This document shows positions 1-7,281 of a DNA stretch of 64,000 bases, one piece after another; the first letter of the stretch is position 1; the number at the start of each line of letters is the position of its first letter. A program made the translations under genes and the position numbers. The notes under the pieces are model-generated. The model was not told the DNA's origin. It ran no database searches and was given only the letters and a program-made list of their open reading frames with translations. The stretch lies in NCBI GenBank assembly GCA_022821085.1, contig JAJEEG010000003.1:18508-82507 (forward strand). The letters run 5' to 3'. Source of the DNA: Candidatus Latescibacterota bacterium (GTDB lineage Bacteria; JAAXHH01).

Positions 1-1
1 C

Positions 2-43
2 GCCGCGTCGCTGCGCCGCGGCATCGACAAGGGCCGACGGTGA
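2..43 (+). CDS. possible C-terminal tail of an upstream gene, cut by the window edge
   Basis: One frame from the first bases runs as 13 codons ending in a basic tail (L-R-R-G-I-D-K-G-R-R) and stops with TGA at 41-43. This looks like the end of a protein whose body lies to the left of the window. It is too short to assign a family, and the other frames cannot be excluded. Position just upstream of the aromatic operon gives no firm clue. Confidence 0.25.
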   Translation, partial: AASLRRGIDKGRR

Positions 44-98
44 AGGCTTCGTCCGGCGAAGGACCGGCACTGGCATTATCAGGTGGTCTGACGGGATC

Positions 99-127
99 TT
101 GACATGGCATCTTTTTCAGGCATCGGA
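99..127 (+). promoter_or_regulatory. possible promoter of the aromatic amino-acid operon
   Basis: A perfect TTGACA lies at 99-104, but 16-18 bp downstream there is only a poor -10 candidate (CATCGG or ATCGGA at 121-127). It sits about 140 bp before the first operon gene and upstream of the structured leader, which fits an operon promoter. The weak -10 keeps this tentative. Confidence 0.3.
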
Positions 128-137
128 GGAGCGGTCA

Positions 138-220
138 GTGGGCGTCCAGGAGACCGGACCGGTCTTCGCGGCGCCCACCTGTTTTACCCCGTTCCCGGTC
201 TTCGCCGGGAAAAAACGGGT
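138..220 (+). promoter_or_regulatory. structured leader with two hairpins before aroH
   Basis: Two inverted repeats are visible. The first has an outer stem GTGGGCG (138-144) with CGCCCAC (172-178) around an inner perfect inverted repeat AGACCGG (151-157) and CCGGTCT (159-165). The second pairs ACCC..GTTCCCGG (186-198) with CCGGGAA..ACGGGT (205-220) around a TCTTCG loop. The two share the direct repeat CGGTCTTCGC, so alternative pairing is possible. The ribosome-binding site of aroH follows at 233-239. No T-tract is present, so this is not an obvious intrinsic terminator. A regulatory role in aromatic amino-acid synthesis is inference from position only. Confidence 0.4.
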
Positions 221-242
221 ACGCACCAACCTGGGAGGAGTT

Positions 243-608
243 ATGGTCCGAGGGATTCGCGGCGCTATAACCGTTGAATCGAATACAGCGGAAGCTATTC
301 GAAGCGCTGTTCATCGGCTGCTTTCAACGATCGTGGACCGAAACGGCATCGAACTGGAACGGATCGCCAGCGTGGTTTTCTCCGTGACGAAGGACATCGA
401 CGCGGAGTCTCCGGCCTTTGGCGCGCGGCAGATGGGGTGGACCTCGATCCCCCTGTTCTGCACGCAGGAGATGGAGGTCCCGGAGGGACTCGCCCGGTGC
501 GTACGGGTACTGATTCATCTAAACACGGATAAATCGCAGGATGAAATCCGGCATGTGTACCTGGACGGCGCCGTCGTGCTCCGGCCGGACATCGCCGAGG
601 GAGGATGA
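243..608 (+). CDS. aroH: chorismate mutase, AroH class
   Basis: Monofunctional chorismate mutase of the trimeric AroH family, converting chorismate to prephenate in the cytoplasm. The 121-residue product matches the usual ~120-127 residue size and shows the family N-terminus V-R-G-I-R-G-A (active-site Arg near residue 6) and the C-terminal block C-x-R-V-x-I-H ... R-H-V-Y-L-x-x-A-V-V-L-R-P-D. The ATG at 243 is chosen because a strong GGGAGGAG lies at 233-240; an upstream in-frame TTG at 99 would add 48 residues without family similarity. It is the first gene of an aroH-aroF-tyrA-pheA operon, with the next start only 2 bases after its stop. Confidence 0.93.
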   Translation: MVRGIRGAITVESNTAEAIRSAVHRLLSTIVDRNGIELERIASVVFSVTKDIDAESPAFGARQMGWTSIPLFCTQEMEVPEGLARCVRVLIHLNTDKSQDEIRHVYLDGAVVLRPDIAEGG

Positions 609-609
609 A

Positions 610-1626
610 ATGGTGGTTGTTATGAAACTCGGGGCTTCAAAGGAACAGAAGGAGCACGTCCGGGAGACGATCCGGGCTTTCGGCTGCAAGCCACGGGATA
701 TCCAGGGCGACGAGATGTCCATCATCTGCGTGATCGGCAATACGCTCAGCCTCGTTCCCGAACAGTTCGAGATCCTGGAGGGGGTGGACCGCGTTCAGCG
801 CATCCAGCGGCCCTACAAGCTGGTAAGCCGGGAGGTGCAGCCGCACAAGACCCGTTTCCAGGTAGGCGACGTGACGATCGGCGGCGACGGCATCGCCATC
901 ATCGCCGGTCCCTGCTCTGTCGAATCCTATGACCAGTTCCTGGAGGCGGCCCACCACGCACGGGCCGCGGGGGCCCACATTATACGCGGCGGGGCGTTCA
1001 AGCCCAGGACCTCGCCCTACAGCTTCCAGGGGCTCGGTGAGGAGGGCCTGAAGATCATGGCCCGGGTCAGCGAGGAAACGGGCCTGCCGACCATCTCGGA
1101 GGTGATGGAGCCCGAGATGGAGCCCATGGTCTCCGAGTACGTGGACATGCTGCAGATCGGCGCGCGGAACATGCAGAACTATCCGCTGCTGAACGTAGCG
1201 GGGCGCAGCAACAAGCCCGTCATGCTCAAGCGGGGCATGTCCGCCACGCTCGAGGAGATGCTGCTGGCGGCCGAGTACATCCTGGCGGCGGGGAACCACC
1301 ATGTCGTCCTGTGCGAAAGGGGTATCCGGACCTTCGAGACCTGGACCCGGAACACACTCGACATCTCCGCCGTGCCCGTGCTGCAGAAATACACCCATCT
1401 GCCCGTGTTCATCGACCCGAGCCACGGGACCGGCAACGCCGATTTCGTGGGACCGGCCGCCCGGGCGGCCGTGGCGGTGGGCGCCGACGGACTCATGATC
1501 GAGATGCATCCGACGCCGGAGCGCGCGCTGTCCGACGGGGACCAGTCCCTGACTCCGGAAGCGCTGACCTCCCTGATCCCGGAACTGAAGGCGGTCGCGA
1601 CGGCCGTCAACCGTACCATCGGCTGA
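610..1626 (+). CDS. aroF: 3-deoxy-7-phosphoheptulonate (DAHP) synthase, type I beta
   Basis: First committed step of the shikimate pathway: phosphoenolpyruvate plus erythrose 4-phosphate to DAHP. The 338-residue length and order (N-terminal ferredoxin-like regulatory domain, residues ~1-70, then a TIM-barrel synthase) match the Thermotoga-type enzyme, in which the small domain mediates feedback inhibition by tyrosine or phenylalanine. Visible motifs include I-A-G-P-C-S-V-E-S, R-G-G-A-F-K-P-R-T-S-P-Y, the Q-I-G-A-R-N-M-Q block, L-K-R-G, C-E-R-G-I-R-T-F and D-P-S-H-G-T-G. Start ATG 610 is two bases after the aroH stop; ATG 622 is an alternative. Expected to be co-transcribed with aroH and tyrA. 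Confidence 0.93.
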   Translation: MVVVMKLGASKEQKEHVRETIRAFGCKPRDIQGDEMSIICVIGNTLSLVPEQFEILEGVDRVQRIQRPYKLVSREVQPHKTRFQVGDVTIGGDGIAIIAGPCSVESYDQFLEAAHHARAAGAHIIRGGAFKPRTSPYSFQGLGEEGLKIMARVSEETGLPTISEVMEPEMEPMVSEYVDMLQIGARNMQNYPLLNVAGRSNKPVMLKRGMSATLEEMLLAAEYILAAGNHHVVLCERGIRTFETWTRNTLDISAVPVLQKYTHLPVFIDPSHGTGNADFVGPAARAAVAVGADGLMIEMHPTPERALSDGDQSLTPEALTSLIPELKAVATAVNRTIG

Positions 1627-1634
1627 GCTGGCCT

Positions 1635-2498
1635 ATGCGCATCACCATTATCGGGGTGGGCCTGCTGGGCGGGTCCTTCGGCATGGCGGTCCGGAAGGCG
1701 GGCGCGGCGGAACGCGTAGCGGGCGTCGACCTGGACCGGGCCGTACTGGACCGGGCCCTGGACCGCGGCGCCATCGACGCGGGGTACCTGGATATGGCCG
1801 AAGGGGTGGAAGGGGCCGACCTGGTCGTCCTCGCCACACCCGTGCGGTCCATCCTGGAAATGCTGCCCGGCCTTGCACCGATGCTAGGTGAGGAGACCAT
1901 CCTCCTGGACCTGGGCAGCACGAAAGAGGCCATCGTTTCCGCCGTCGCCGGCCAGGCCGGCATCAGGCGGTACGTCGGCGGGCATCCCATGGCGGGAACC
2001 GAGCACACCGGCATCGATCACGCCGATGACGGGCTGTTTCAGGACGCGACGTTCGCCCTGGTACCGCCGACCGCGGCAGATGAAGGCGCGCTCGACCTGC
2101 TCATGGACCTGGTCCGCCGGATCGGGGCGCGTCCCGTCCTCATTCCCGCCGACCGCCACGACCGGATCGTCTCCGTCACCAGCCACCTGCCCTACCTGCT
2201 GTCCGTGGTGCTGGCGCTTGCCGCGGAGAAGACGGCGCGCGAGGATAAACGCCTGGGCGAGTTCGCCGCGTCGGGATTCCGGGACACGACCCGCCTGGCC
2301 GCGTCCACCGTGCGGGTGATGGCCGACATCTGCCTGACCAACGGTCAGCCCCTGTTGCGTGGCATCGAGGACGCCAGGCGGTTGCTCGACGACCTGGCGG
2401 CGCTGATCGAGGAAGGGCGCGAATCGGAACTGGTGAAGACGCTGACGAAGGCGAAGGAAAGCAGGGCCGCGTTGCTGGGTGAAAGGAGGACCGATTGA
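1635..2498 (+). CDS. tyrA: prephenate dehydrogenase
   Basis: NAD(P)-dependent oxidative decarboxylation of prephenate to 4-hydroxyphenylpyruvate, the tyrosine branch. The 287-residue protein begins with a Rossmann motif (I-I-G-V-G-L-L-G-G-S-F-G, residues 4-15) and carries the family H-P-M-A-G-T-E block (substrate-binding His) and a helical C-terminal domain with S-H-L-P-Y. ATG 1635 is 8 bases after the aroF stop and immediately precedes the Rossmann strand. No ACT domain follows, so tyrosine feedback is not visible in this chain. The stop overlaps the TTG start of pheA. Confidence 0.93.
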   Translation: MRITIIGVGLLGGSFGMAVRKAGAAERVAGVDLDRAVLDRALDRGAIDAGYLDMAEGVEGADLVVLATPVRSILEMLPGLAPMLGEETILLDLGSTKEAIVSAVAGQAGIRRYVGGHPMAGTEHTGIDHADDGLFQDATFALVPPTAADEGALDLLMDLVRRIGARPVLIPADRHDRIVSVTSHLPYLLSVVLALAAEKTAREDKRLGEFAASGFRDTTRLAASTVRVMADICLTNGQPLLRGIEDARRLLDDLAALIEEGRESELVKTLTKAKESRAALLGERRTD

Positions 2499-3337
2499 AG
2501 AAGTACAGGACCGGCTTCCAGGGCGAGCTGGGAGCCTTCAGCGAGATGGCCGTGCTCGCCTATTTCGGAGACGGGGCCGAACCGGTTCCCCACGGATGGT
2601 TCGACGACGTGTTCCGCGCCGTGGACGAGGGCAGCTGCGACTACGGAATGCTGCCCATCGAGAACACCCTGGCGGGCAGCATCCACGTCAACTACGACCT
2701 GATGCAGGAGCACGACCTGCAGATCGTGGGCGAGATCGTGCTCCGCATCGTCCACAACCTGATGGCGAAACCGGGCGTCCGGCCGGAGGAACTCCGCCGG
2801 GTCCAGTCCCATCCCAAGGCGCTCGAACAGTGCGTCCGGTTCTTCCGGGAGCACCCATCGATGCAAGCCGAAACCGTGTACGATACCGGCGGCGCGGCCA
2901 AGATGCTCGGTGAAGGGGAAGAGCGGGACGTGGGCGTGATCGCGAGCACGCGGGCCGCGGATCGGTACGGGCTCGAGATCCTGGAGCGCGGGATCGAAGA
3001 CAACCCTCAGAACTATACGCGGTTCCTGGTCCTGGGCAGGGAGTCCGAACCACCGGAGGGTGAACGCCTGAAGACCTCCATCGTGTTCTCGGTCCCCCAC
3101 GAACCCGGCATGCTGTTCAAGGCCATGAGCGTCTTCGCGCTGCGGGACATCTCCATCAACAAGATCGAATCGCGTCCCCTGGTCGGCTCCCCCTGGGAGT
3201 ACCTGTTCTACCTGGATTTCGAGGGGCACGCCGAGAGCCTGCTCTGCAGCCGTGCGCTCAACCACCTCCGGGAGATCGCGGCCGACTTCAAGCTGCTGGG
3301 TTCCTACGCCGAAGGCCGTATCGTGGACCGGGTCTGA
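2495..3337 (+). CDS. pheA: prephenate dehydratase with ACT domain
   Basis: Converts prephenate to phenylpyruvate, the phenylalanine branch. Of 280 residues, about 1-185 form the dehydratase domain (F-Q-G-E-L-G-A-F-S-E near the start, L-P-I-E-N-T-L-A-G-S-I, N-Y-T-R-F) and about 190-270 the ACT regulatory domain (S-I-V-F-S-V-P-H-E-P-G-M-L-F, N-K-I-E-S-R-P, E-Y-L-F-Y-L-D), which in this family binds phenylalanine. The start is TTG at 2495 inside the TTGA overlap with the tyrA stop, supported by AAAGGAGG at 2482-2489. No mutase domain is fused, consistent with a separate aroH. Last gene of the aromatic operon. Confidence 0.93.
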   Translation: MKKYRTGFQGELGAFSEMAVLAYFGDGAEPVPHGWFDDVFRAVDEGSCDYGMLPIENTLAGSIHVNYDLMQEHDLQIVGEIVLRIVHNLMAKPGVRPEELRRVQSHPKALEQCVRFFREHPSMQAETVYDTGGAAKMLGEGEERDVGVIASTRAADRYGLEILERGIEDNPQNYTRFLVLGRESEPPEGERLKTSIVFSVPHEPGMLFKAMSVFALRDISINKIESRPLVGSPWEYLFYLDFEGHAESLLCSRALNHLREIAADFKLLGSYAEGRIVDRV

Positions 3338-3348
3338 ACGGAACGCAT

Positions 3349-3411
3349 TAACCCCGGCCGGACGTCCCGGCGCGTCGTGTCAACCCCGGCCGGACGTCCC
3401 CGGCGCGTCGG
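3349..3411. repeat. two-copy tandem repeat, ~31 bp, at the pheA/rqcH boundary
   Basis: A segment containing AACCCCGGCCGGACGTCC followed by CGGCGCGTCG occurs twice back to back (about 3349-3379 and 3380-3411), the second with one extra C. The second copy supplies the last codons and stop of the minus-strand gene ending at 3380, so that protein's tail (G-T-S-G-R-G) is made of repeat sequence. Confidence 0.8.
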
Positions 3412-5179
3412 CTTGCCGGAGTGCCAGCCCGGGTTCGACGAAGAGCGTTTTTTCGCGGGTGAAAACGACCTGTCCGGGACTGCCGTTTCTCATCTTCCGG
3501 ACGTAACGGCGTTCCGTGTAGTCTACCGGCACCGTGGTGGATCCCCGGCCTTTGCTGTACCAGGCCGCCAGGCAGGCCGCTTCGTACAGGGTCTTCCTGC
3601 TCGGCATCTGGGTCTTGTCCTCCCGCCGCAGGATCACGTGGGAACCGCCCAGGTTCCGTGCGTGCAGCCAGATGTCGTCCGGCGCCGCCGATTTCGTCAG
3701 CGCTTCGTTCTCCCGGCTGTTGCGGCCCACGAGCAGCAGGTGTCCGCTGGAGGTCAGGTACCTCCTTGGGTGGATGTCCTGTGCGGCCTTTTTGCGCGGC
3801 CGTTTCGAAGCCCCGGTTTTCGAAGCCCCGGTTTCGCGGGGTGCCTTGACCAGGCCCAGCCTGATGCAGGACCGGTGGGCTTCCTCCAGCCTTTCTTCGT
3901 CGGCGCCGCATCCCAGCTTAGCCTGGATCCCCGTGACTTCTTCCAGGCGTTTCCGGGCACGGGCGATGCGTCGGGCCACTTCATTCCGGCCGTCCCGGGC
4001 CTTGCGGGCCTGCCGGAAGTACCACCGGGCGTTCTCCGCCGGCGACAGATTGGGCTTCATGGGTATGACGACTTCCTCCCGGCCACTGCTGAAGTAGTCT
4101 TCGACCACGGCTTCCGCCGACCCCGCTTTCAGCCGGGCCAGGTGAGAGGTGATCAGTTCGCCGTACCGGCGGTATTCTTCTTCCTGCTCCACGTGAACCA
4201 GATCCTTTCCCAGGTTCTCCGTCAGGCGTTCCAGGCGCCGGATCTCATCGCGCAAGGCCCGCTGCACCTTCTGCAGCCGCTGCATGAACGCTTCTTCAGC
4301 CATTCGTTCTTCATAGAAACGTTCCGCGGCGACGCTGACGGATTCGTGGTGTTCTACCTGCGCAGCGGGCAGGGAATAGATCGGGACCGCGGAAAGGACG
4401 CGGGCCCGGCCGTCCCCCGATCTTCCGATGCAGGGTGTCCAGTCCCGGGCCCTGACGATCTGTACAAGCTCTTCCAGGCTCTGCCAGGTCCGGACGACGC
4501 GGTCCTCCGCATCCGTGTCCGCGAAACGCTCCGCGTCCGACAGGTCCGCCCGGGCCAGGATCTCCACGGCCATATCTTTGGACAGGCCCGCGAACGTGGC
4601 GGTCAAATGACGCGCCAGTTCCCCGGGGGTCTCCAGCGTTTCCAGGCGATCCGCCTCGGCCAGCAGTTCGCGCGTGGCTTCGCCGAGCGGCGTTTTATTC
4701 ATCGGCGGAGGGAACGCGTAGGGCTCGCCGGGGGCCAGCGTCCTCTCCGTGCCCCGGATGCGCCTGAGGGTCTCCAGGATGACCTGGTCCGGCTCGGAAA
4801 TGAAGACCATGACGCCCCGGTTGCCGATGAGTTCGGCGATCAGGCGATACCGGCCGGAACCCGGCGAAGACCGGCCCTGGCAATGGAGTTGCGCCACCCG
4901 TTCGAAGGGCGCCGCGTCGACCTTCTCCAGCACGCCGGGAACGAGATGGTCCCGCAGCGCGGCGAGCATCGCGGATGACACAGAGCCCTTCCTCGCGGCA
5001 TCCGACAGGTGGACCCGGGAGAAACCCGGCTGCACGGAAAGCGACAGCACGCGCCGGCCCGTGCTCGTCTTCAGCACGAGGCCGATTTCCATGGGTGCGT
5101 ACTGTTCGACCGCCACAATACGCTTCCCCTCCAACTCCCCGCATTCGTCTTTCACGGCCTGCAACACCAGGGCATCCAT
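3380..5179 (-). CDS. rqcH: NFACT/Rqc2-family ribosome quality control protein
   Basis: Bacterial homologue of Rqc2/NEMF (older annotation: fibronectin-binding protein). The family binds stalled 50S subunits carrying peptidyl-tRNA and drives C-terminal alanine tailing. In the 599-residue chain, an NFACT-N region is followed by a charged coiled coil (about residues 270-420) and the C-terminal NFACT-R domain with G-R-N-S-R-E-N-E, D-D-I-W-L-H-A and G-S-H-V-I-L-R. ATG 5179 fits the family start M-D-A-L-x-L-x-x-V; the longer reading from 5269 adds 30 residues without similarity and has no ribosome-binding site. A 15-bp in-frame duplication at 3806-3834 encodes T-G-A-S-K twice, and the stop lies in a tandem repeat. 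Single gene, divergent from yicC. Confidence 0.88.
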   Translation of the reverse strand: MDALVLQAVKDECGELEGKRIVAVEQYAPMEIGLVLKTSTGRRVLSLSVQPGFSRVHLSDAARKGSVSSAMLAALRDHLVPGVLEKVDAAPFERVAQLHCQGRSSPGSGRYRLIAELIGNRGVMVFISEPDQVILETLRRIRGTERTLAPGEPYAFPPPMNKTPLGEATRELLAEADRLETLETPGELARHLTATFAGLSKDMAVEILARADLSDAERFADTDAEDRVVRTWQSLEELVQIVRARDWTPCIGRSGDGRARVLSAVPIYSLPAAQVEHHESVSVAAERFYEERMAEEAFMQRLQKVQRALRDEIRRLERLTENLGKDLVHVEQEEEYRRYGELITSHLARLKAGSAEAVVEDYFSSGREEVVIPMKPNLSPAENARWYFRQARKARDGRNEVARRIARARKRLEEVTGIQAKLGCGADEERLEEAHRSCIRLGLVKAPRETGASKTGASKRPRKKAAQDIHPRRYLTSSGHLLLVGRNSRENEALTKSAAPDDIWLHARNLGGSHVILRREDKTQMPSRKTLYEAACLAAWYSKGRGSTTVPVDYTERRYVRKMRNGSPGQVVFTREKTLFVEPGLALRQADAPGTSGRG

Positions 5180-5265
5180 GTCTGCTCTATCCTGATTCCG
5201 GTTTCTGTGCGATCTGGATACGACGACGTTCCGCGTCGTCTCGGTACCGTCGCGGAACGACTTTT

Positions 5266-5294
5266 TCATAATATAACGGGACCTGCCGCGTCAA
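5266..5294 (-). promoter_or_regulatory. candidate sigma70 promoter for rqcH
   Basis: Read on the minus strand, TTGACG (5294-5289) is followed by TATTATGA; taking TTATGA (5271-5266) as -10 gives a 17-bp spacer, taking TATTAT gives 15. It lies about 90 bp upstream of the rqcH ATG and faces away from the yicC promoter at 5442. The 5180-5516 interval (337 bp) has no gene: it holds these two promoters and the 11-bp tandem repeat between them. Confidence 0.45.
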
Positions 5295-5317
5295 GGGTCA
5301 TGAATCTTCTTTTCGGT

Positions 5318-5401
5318 GTGCCCGGGGCGTGCGGGGGGCGTGCCCGGGGCGTGCGGGGGGCGTGCCCTGAGCGTGCCCTGAGCGTGCTGTGGGCGTGCCG
5401 G
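5318..5401. repeat. 11-bp tandem repeat, 7.6 copies, between divergent promoters
   Basis: Seven full 11-bp units and one partial follow without a gap: GTGCCCGGGGC, GTGCGGGGGGC, GTGCCCGGGGC, GTGCGGGGGGC, GTGCCCTGAGC twice, GTGCTGTGGGC, then GTGCCGG. Two variants alternate before the pattern drifts, suggesting duplication of a two-unit block. The period is close to one turn of B-DNA. No coding capacity is apparent. Confidence 0.9.
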
Positions 5402-5441
5402 AAACGGGAAGGAACACCGCCGGACGGCCGCCAATATGTTA

Positions 5442-5470
5442 TTGACAAATCGCCGTTTAGCGTGTATTTT
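5442..5470 (+). promoter_or_regulatory. sigma70-type promoter of the yicC-gmk-rpoZ run
   Basis: TTGACA at 5442-5447, 17-bp spacer, TATTTT at 5465-5470, about 47 bp before the yicC ATG. The -35 is perfect and the -10 is the TATTTT form also seen at 41581 and 48452. The first genes downstream overlap or nearly touch, so this promoter probably serves a long transcript. Confidence 0.7.
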
Positions 5471-5516
5471 CATGTTTCTTGGAAACAGGCCGTAACCGGG
5501 GATTCAGGGGCTTTGA

Positions 5517-6395
5517 ATGATATGCAGCATGACTGGATACGGCGCCGGGGAATCCGACCTCGCCGGCGTCCGCACCGTCGTCGAACTGCGTTCGGTTAAC
5601 GGCCGGTTCTGCGACATCGCGGTACGGCTGCCGAAGTCGCTGGGTTCGCTGGAGGGCCGCGTGCGCGCGTACGTGCAGGACCAGGTGACGCGGGGCAACG
5701 TTTCGGTGTCCGTCCGGTGCGACGACGGCGATGCCGGCGCCCACGGTATACGGATCGACGCGGAGGCGGGAAGGAAGTACTGCGACGCGCTGAGGCAGCT
5801 CAAGGACGAGCTCGGCGTATCGGGCGAGGTCTCCCTCGAAATGGTCGCCGCCTACCCGGGCCTGGTGACGCCGGAGGCCGACGAAGTCGACCCGGCCGAG
5901 CGCTGGAAGGGTATCGAGGCCGCCCTCGAGCGTGCGCTCGTCGCCTTCAAGGACATGAAGCGAAACGAGGGGAAGGCGCTCGAAACCGACCTGCGCGGCA
6001 GGATCCAGGCCATTCAGGCTTTGCTGCGGTCGGTCGAGGACCGGGCGCCGGAACGGGTGGCCGAGTTCCGGGAACGCCTGCGCCACCGGATCGACGGCCT
6101 GCTCGAAGACGGACCGGTCGACCCGCAGCGCGTGGCCATGGAGATCACCCTGTTTGCGGAGCGCAGCGACGTGACCGAGGAATGCGTCCGCATGAACGCC
6201 CATTGCGGCGCCTTCCTGGAAGCGCTGGGGGACGACGGGAGTCCGGGCAGGCGCCTTAACTTCCTCATCCAGGAAATGAACCGGGAGATCAATACCATAG
6301 GCTCCAAGGGCAACGATACGGAAATCAGCCATTCCGTCATCCAGGCCAAGGAAGAGCTGGAGAAGGTCCGTGAACAGGTGCAGAACATTGAGTAA
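5517..6395 (+). CDS. yicC: YicC family endoribonuclease
   Basis: YicC/YloC proteins are conserved bacterial endoribonucleases implicated in small-RNA and RNA turnover. The 292-residue chain has the signature start M-I-C-S-M-T-G-Y-G, the N-terminal block V-E-L-R-S-V-N-G-R-F-C-D, and the C-terminal block L-N-F-L-I-Q-E-M-N-R-E-I-N-T-I-G-S-K (residues ~250-270) typical of DUF1732. ATG 5517 is preceded by AGGGG at 5506-5510. The yicC-gmk-rpoZ-coaBC order is shared by many bacteria. Its stop TAA lies within the overlap with the next gene. Confidence 0.93.
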   Translation: MICSMTGYGAGESDLAGVRTVVELRSVNGRFCDIAVRLPKSLGSLEGRVRAYVQDQVTRGNVSVSVRCDDGDAGAHGIRIDAEAGRKYCDALRQLKDELGVSGEVSLEMVAAYPGLVTPEADEVDPAERWKGIEAALERALVAFKDMKRNEGKALETDLRGRIQAIQALLRSVEDRAPERVAEFRERLRHRIDGLLEDGPVDPQRVAMEITLFAERSDVTEECVRMNAHCGAFLEALGDDGSPGRRLNFLIQEMNREINTIGSKGNDTEISHSVIQAKEELEKVREQVQNIE

Positions 6396-7011
6396 TTCCG
6401 TCGCGCCCGGCCGCACGGAGTCAATGGGGTTCTGCCTGGTCCTCTCCGCGCCGTCGGGTACGGGTAAGACCACGATCGGCGAATTGCTTACGACCGGAGA
6501 CCCGACCATTGTCCGGTCCGTATCCATGACGACCCGGAAGATGCGGTCGAACGAGCGGGACGGGATCGATTACCAGTTTGTCAGCGCGGAGGAATTCAAG
6601 GAGAAGATTCGCCAGGGCGCCTTTCTCGAATGGGCGGAGGTTTACGACGGCGTGCTGTACGGCACCCCCAGGGACGCCGTCGAGCAAATCATCCGGTCCG
6701 GGGGCGTGGCCCTGCTGGTCATCGACGTCCAGGGCGGAGGGGCCGTCAAGGCCATATTTCCGGAAGCCGTTCTGGTCTTCCTGATACCGCCTTCCCTGGA
6801 CTGCCTGACGCGGCGGTTGAAACAGCGCGGCCTGGAAACGGACGAACAGATCCGCAAGCGGCTGGACAAGGCGCGCACCGAGATGAAATACCTGCCCGCG
6901 TATGACTACGGGGTCGACAATGAAGAAGGCGAGCAGCAGTCAACCGTTGACGCCATTCGGGGGATCATAGCCGCCGAACGGCGTCGCATCAGCCGATGGG
7001 AGCAGCCATGA
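6388..7011 (+). CDS. gmk: guanylate kinase
   Basis: Phosphorylates GMP to GDP. The P-loop S-A-P-S-G-T-G-K-T-T is about 20 residues from the start; S-M-T-T-R-K-M-R-S-N-E-R-D-G-I-D-Y (GMP binding), F-L-E-W-A-E-V-Y-D-G-V-L-Y-G-T-P and the L-V-I-D-V-Q-G block follow. TTG 6388 is chosen because AGGTG at 6376-6380 has good spacing and it overlaps the yicC stop as TTGAGTAA; ATG 6424 would remove 12 residues of no known role but its GGAG is only 3 bases away. The true start is therefore uncertain, the frame is not. Stop overlaps rpoZ as ATGA. Confidence 0.92.
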   Translation: MSNSVAPGRTESMGFCLVLSAPSGTGKTTIGELLTTGDPTIVRSVSMTTRKMRSNERDGIDYQFVSAEEFKEKIRQGAFLEWAEVYDGVLYGTPRDAVEQIIRSGGVALLVIDVQGGGAVKAIFPEAVLVFLIPPSLDCLTRRLKQRGLETDEQIRKRLDKARTEMKYLPAYDYGVDNEEGEQQSTVDAIRGIIAAERRRISRWEQP

Positions 7012-7250
7012 ACGCCACCAAATCGACACAGTACATTTCCCAGGAGCGCATGAGGGACGTCGCCGACAACATCTACGAGGCTGTCATGGTTACGGCCATG
7101 GAGGCGCGGCGAATCAACCTCCACAACAAGATGCTGGGCACGCAGGACGACCGCGCCGAGAAAGTGACGACCCAGGCGCTGGATCGGTTGCTCGGCGACG
7201 AGTTGAACTACGACTACCAGCCGGCCGCGGAAGACGAGGCCGTGGAGTAA
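7008..7250 (+). CDS. rpoZ: RNA polymerase omega subunit
   Basis: Small (80-residue) omega subunit, which helps assembly of the beta-prime subunit and in many bacteria carries part of the ppGpp site. The segment Y-E-A-V-M-V-T-A-M-E-A-R-R-I-N corresponds to the conserved omega helix (normally R-Y-x-L-V-x-x-A-x-x-R-A-R), followed by a K-V-T-T-Q-A-L-D helix and an acidic tail. The ATG 7008 overlaps the gmk stop (ATGA), with GGGAG upstream. The position directly after gmk is the usual one and supports the call, since sequence similarity in such a short protein is modest. Confidence 0.85.
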   Translation: MNATKSTQYISQERMRDVADNIYEAVMVTAMEARRINLHNKMLGTQDDRAEKVTTQALDRLLGDELNYDYQPAAEDEAVE

Positions 7251-7281
7251 GGCAGCGGTTTTCGATGTCCAGGAGCTTTCG

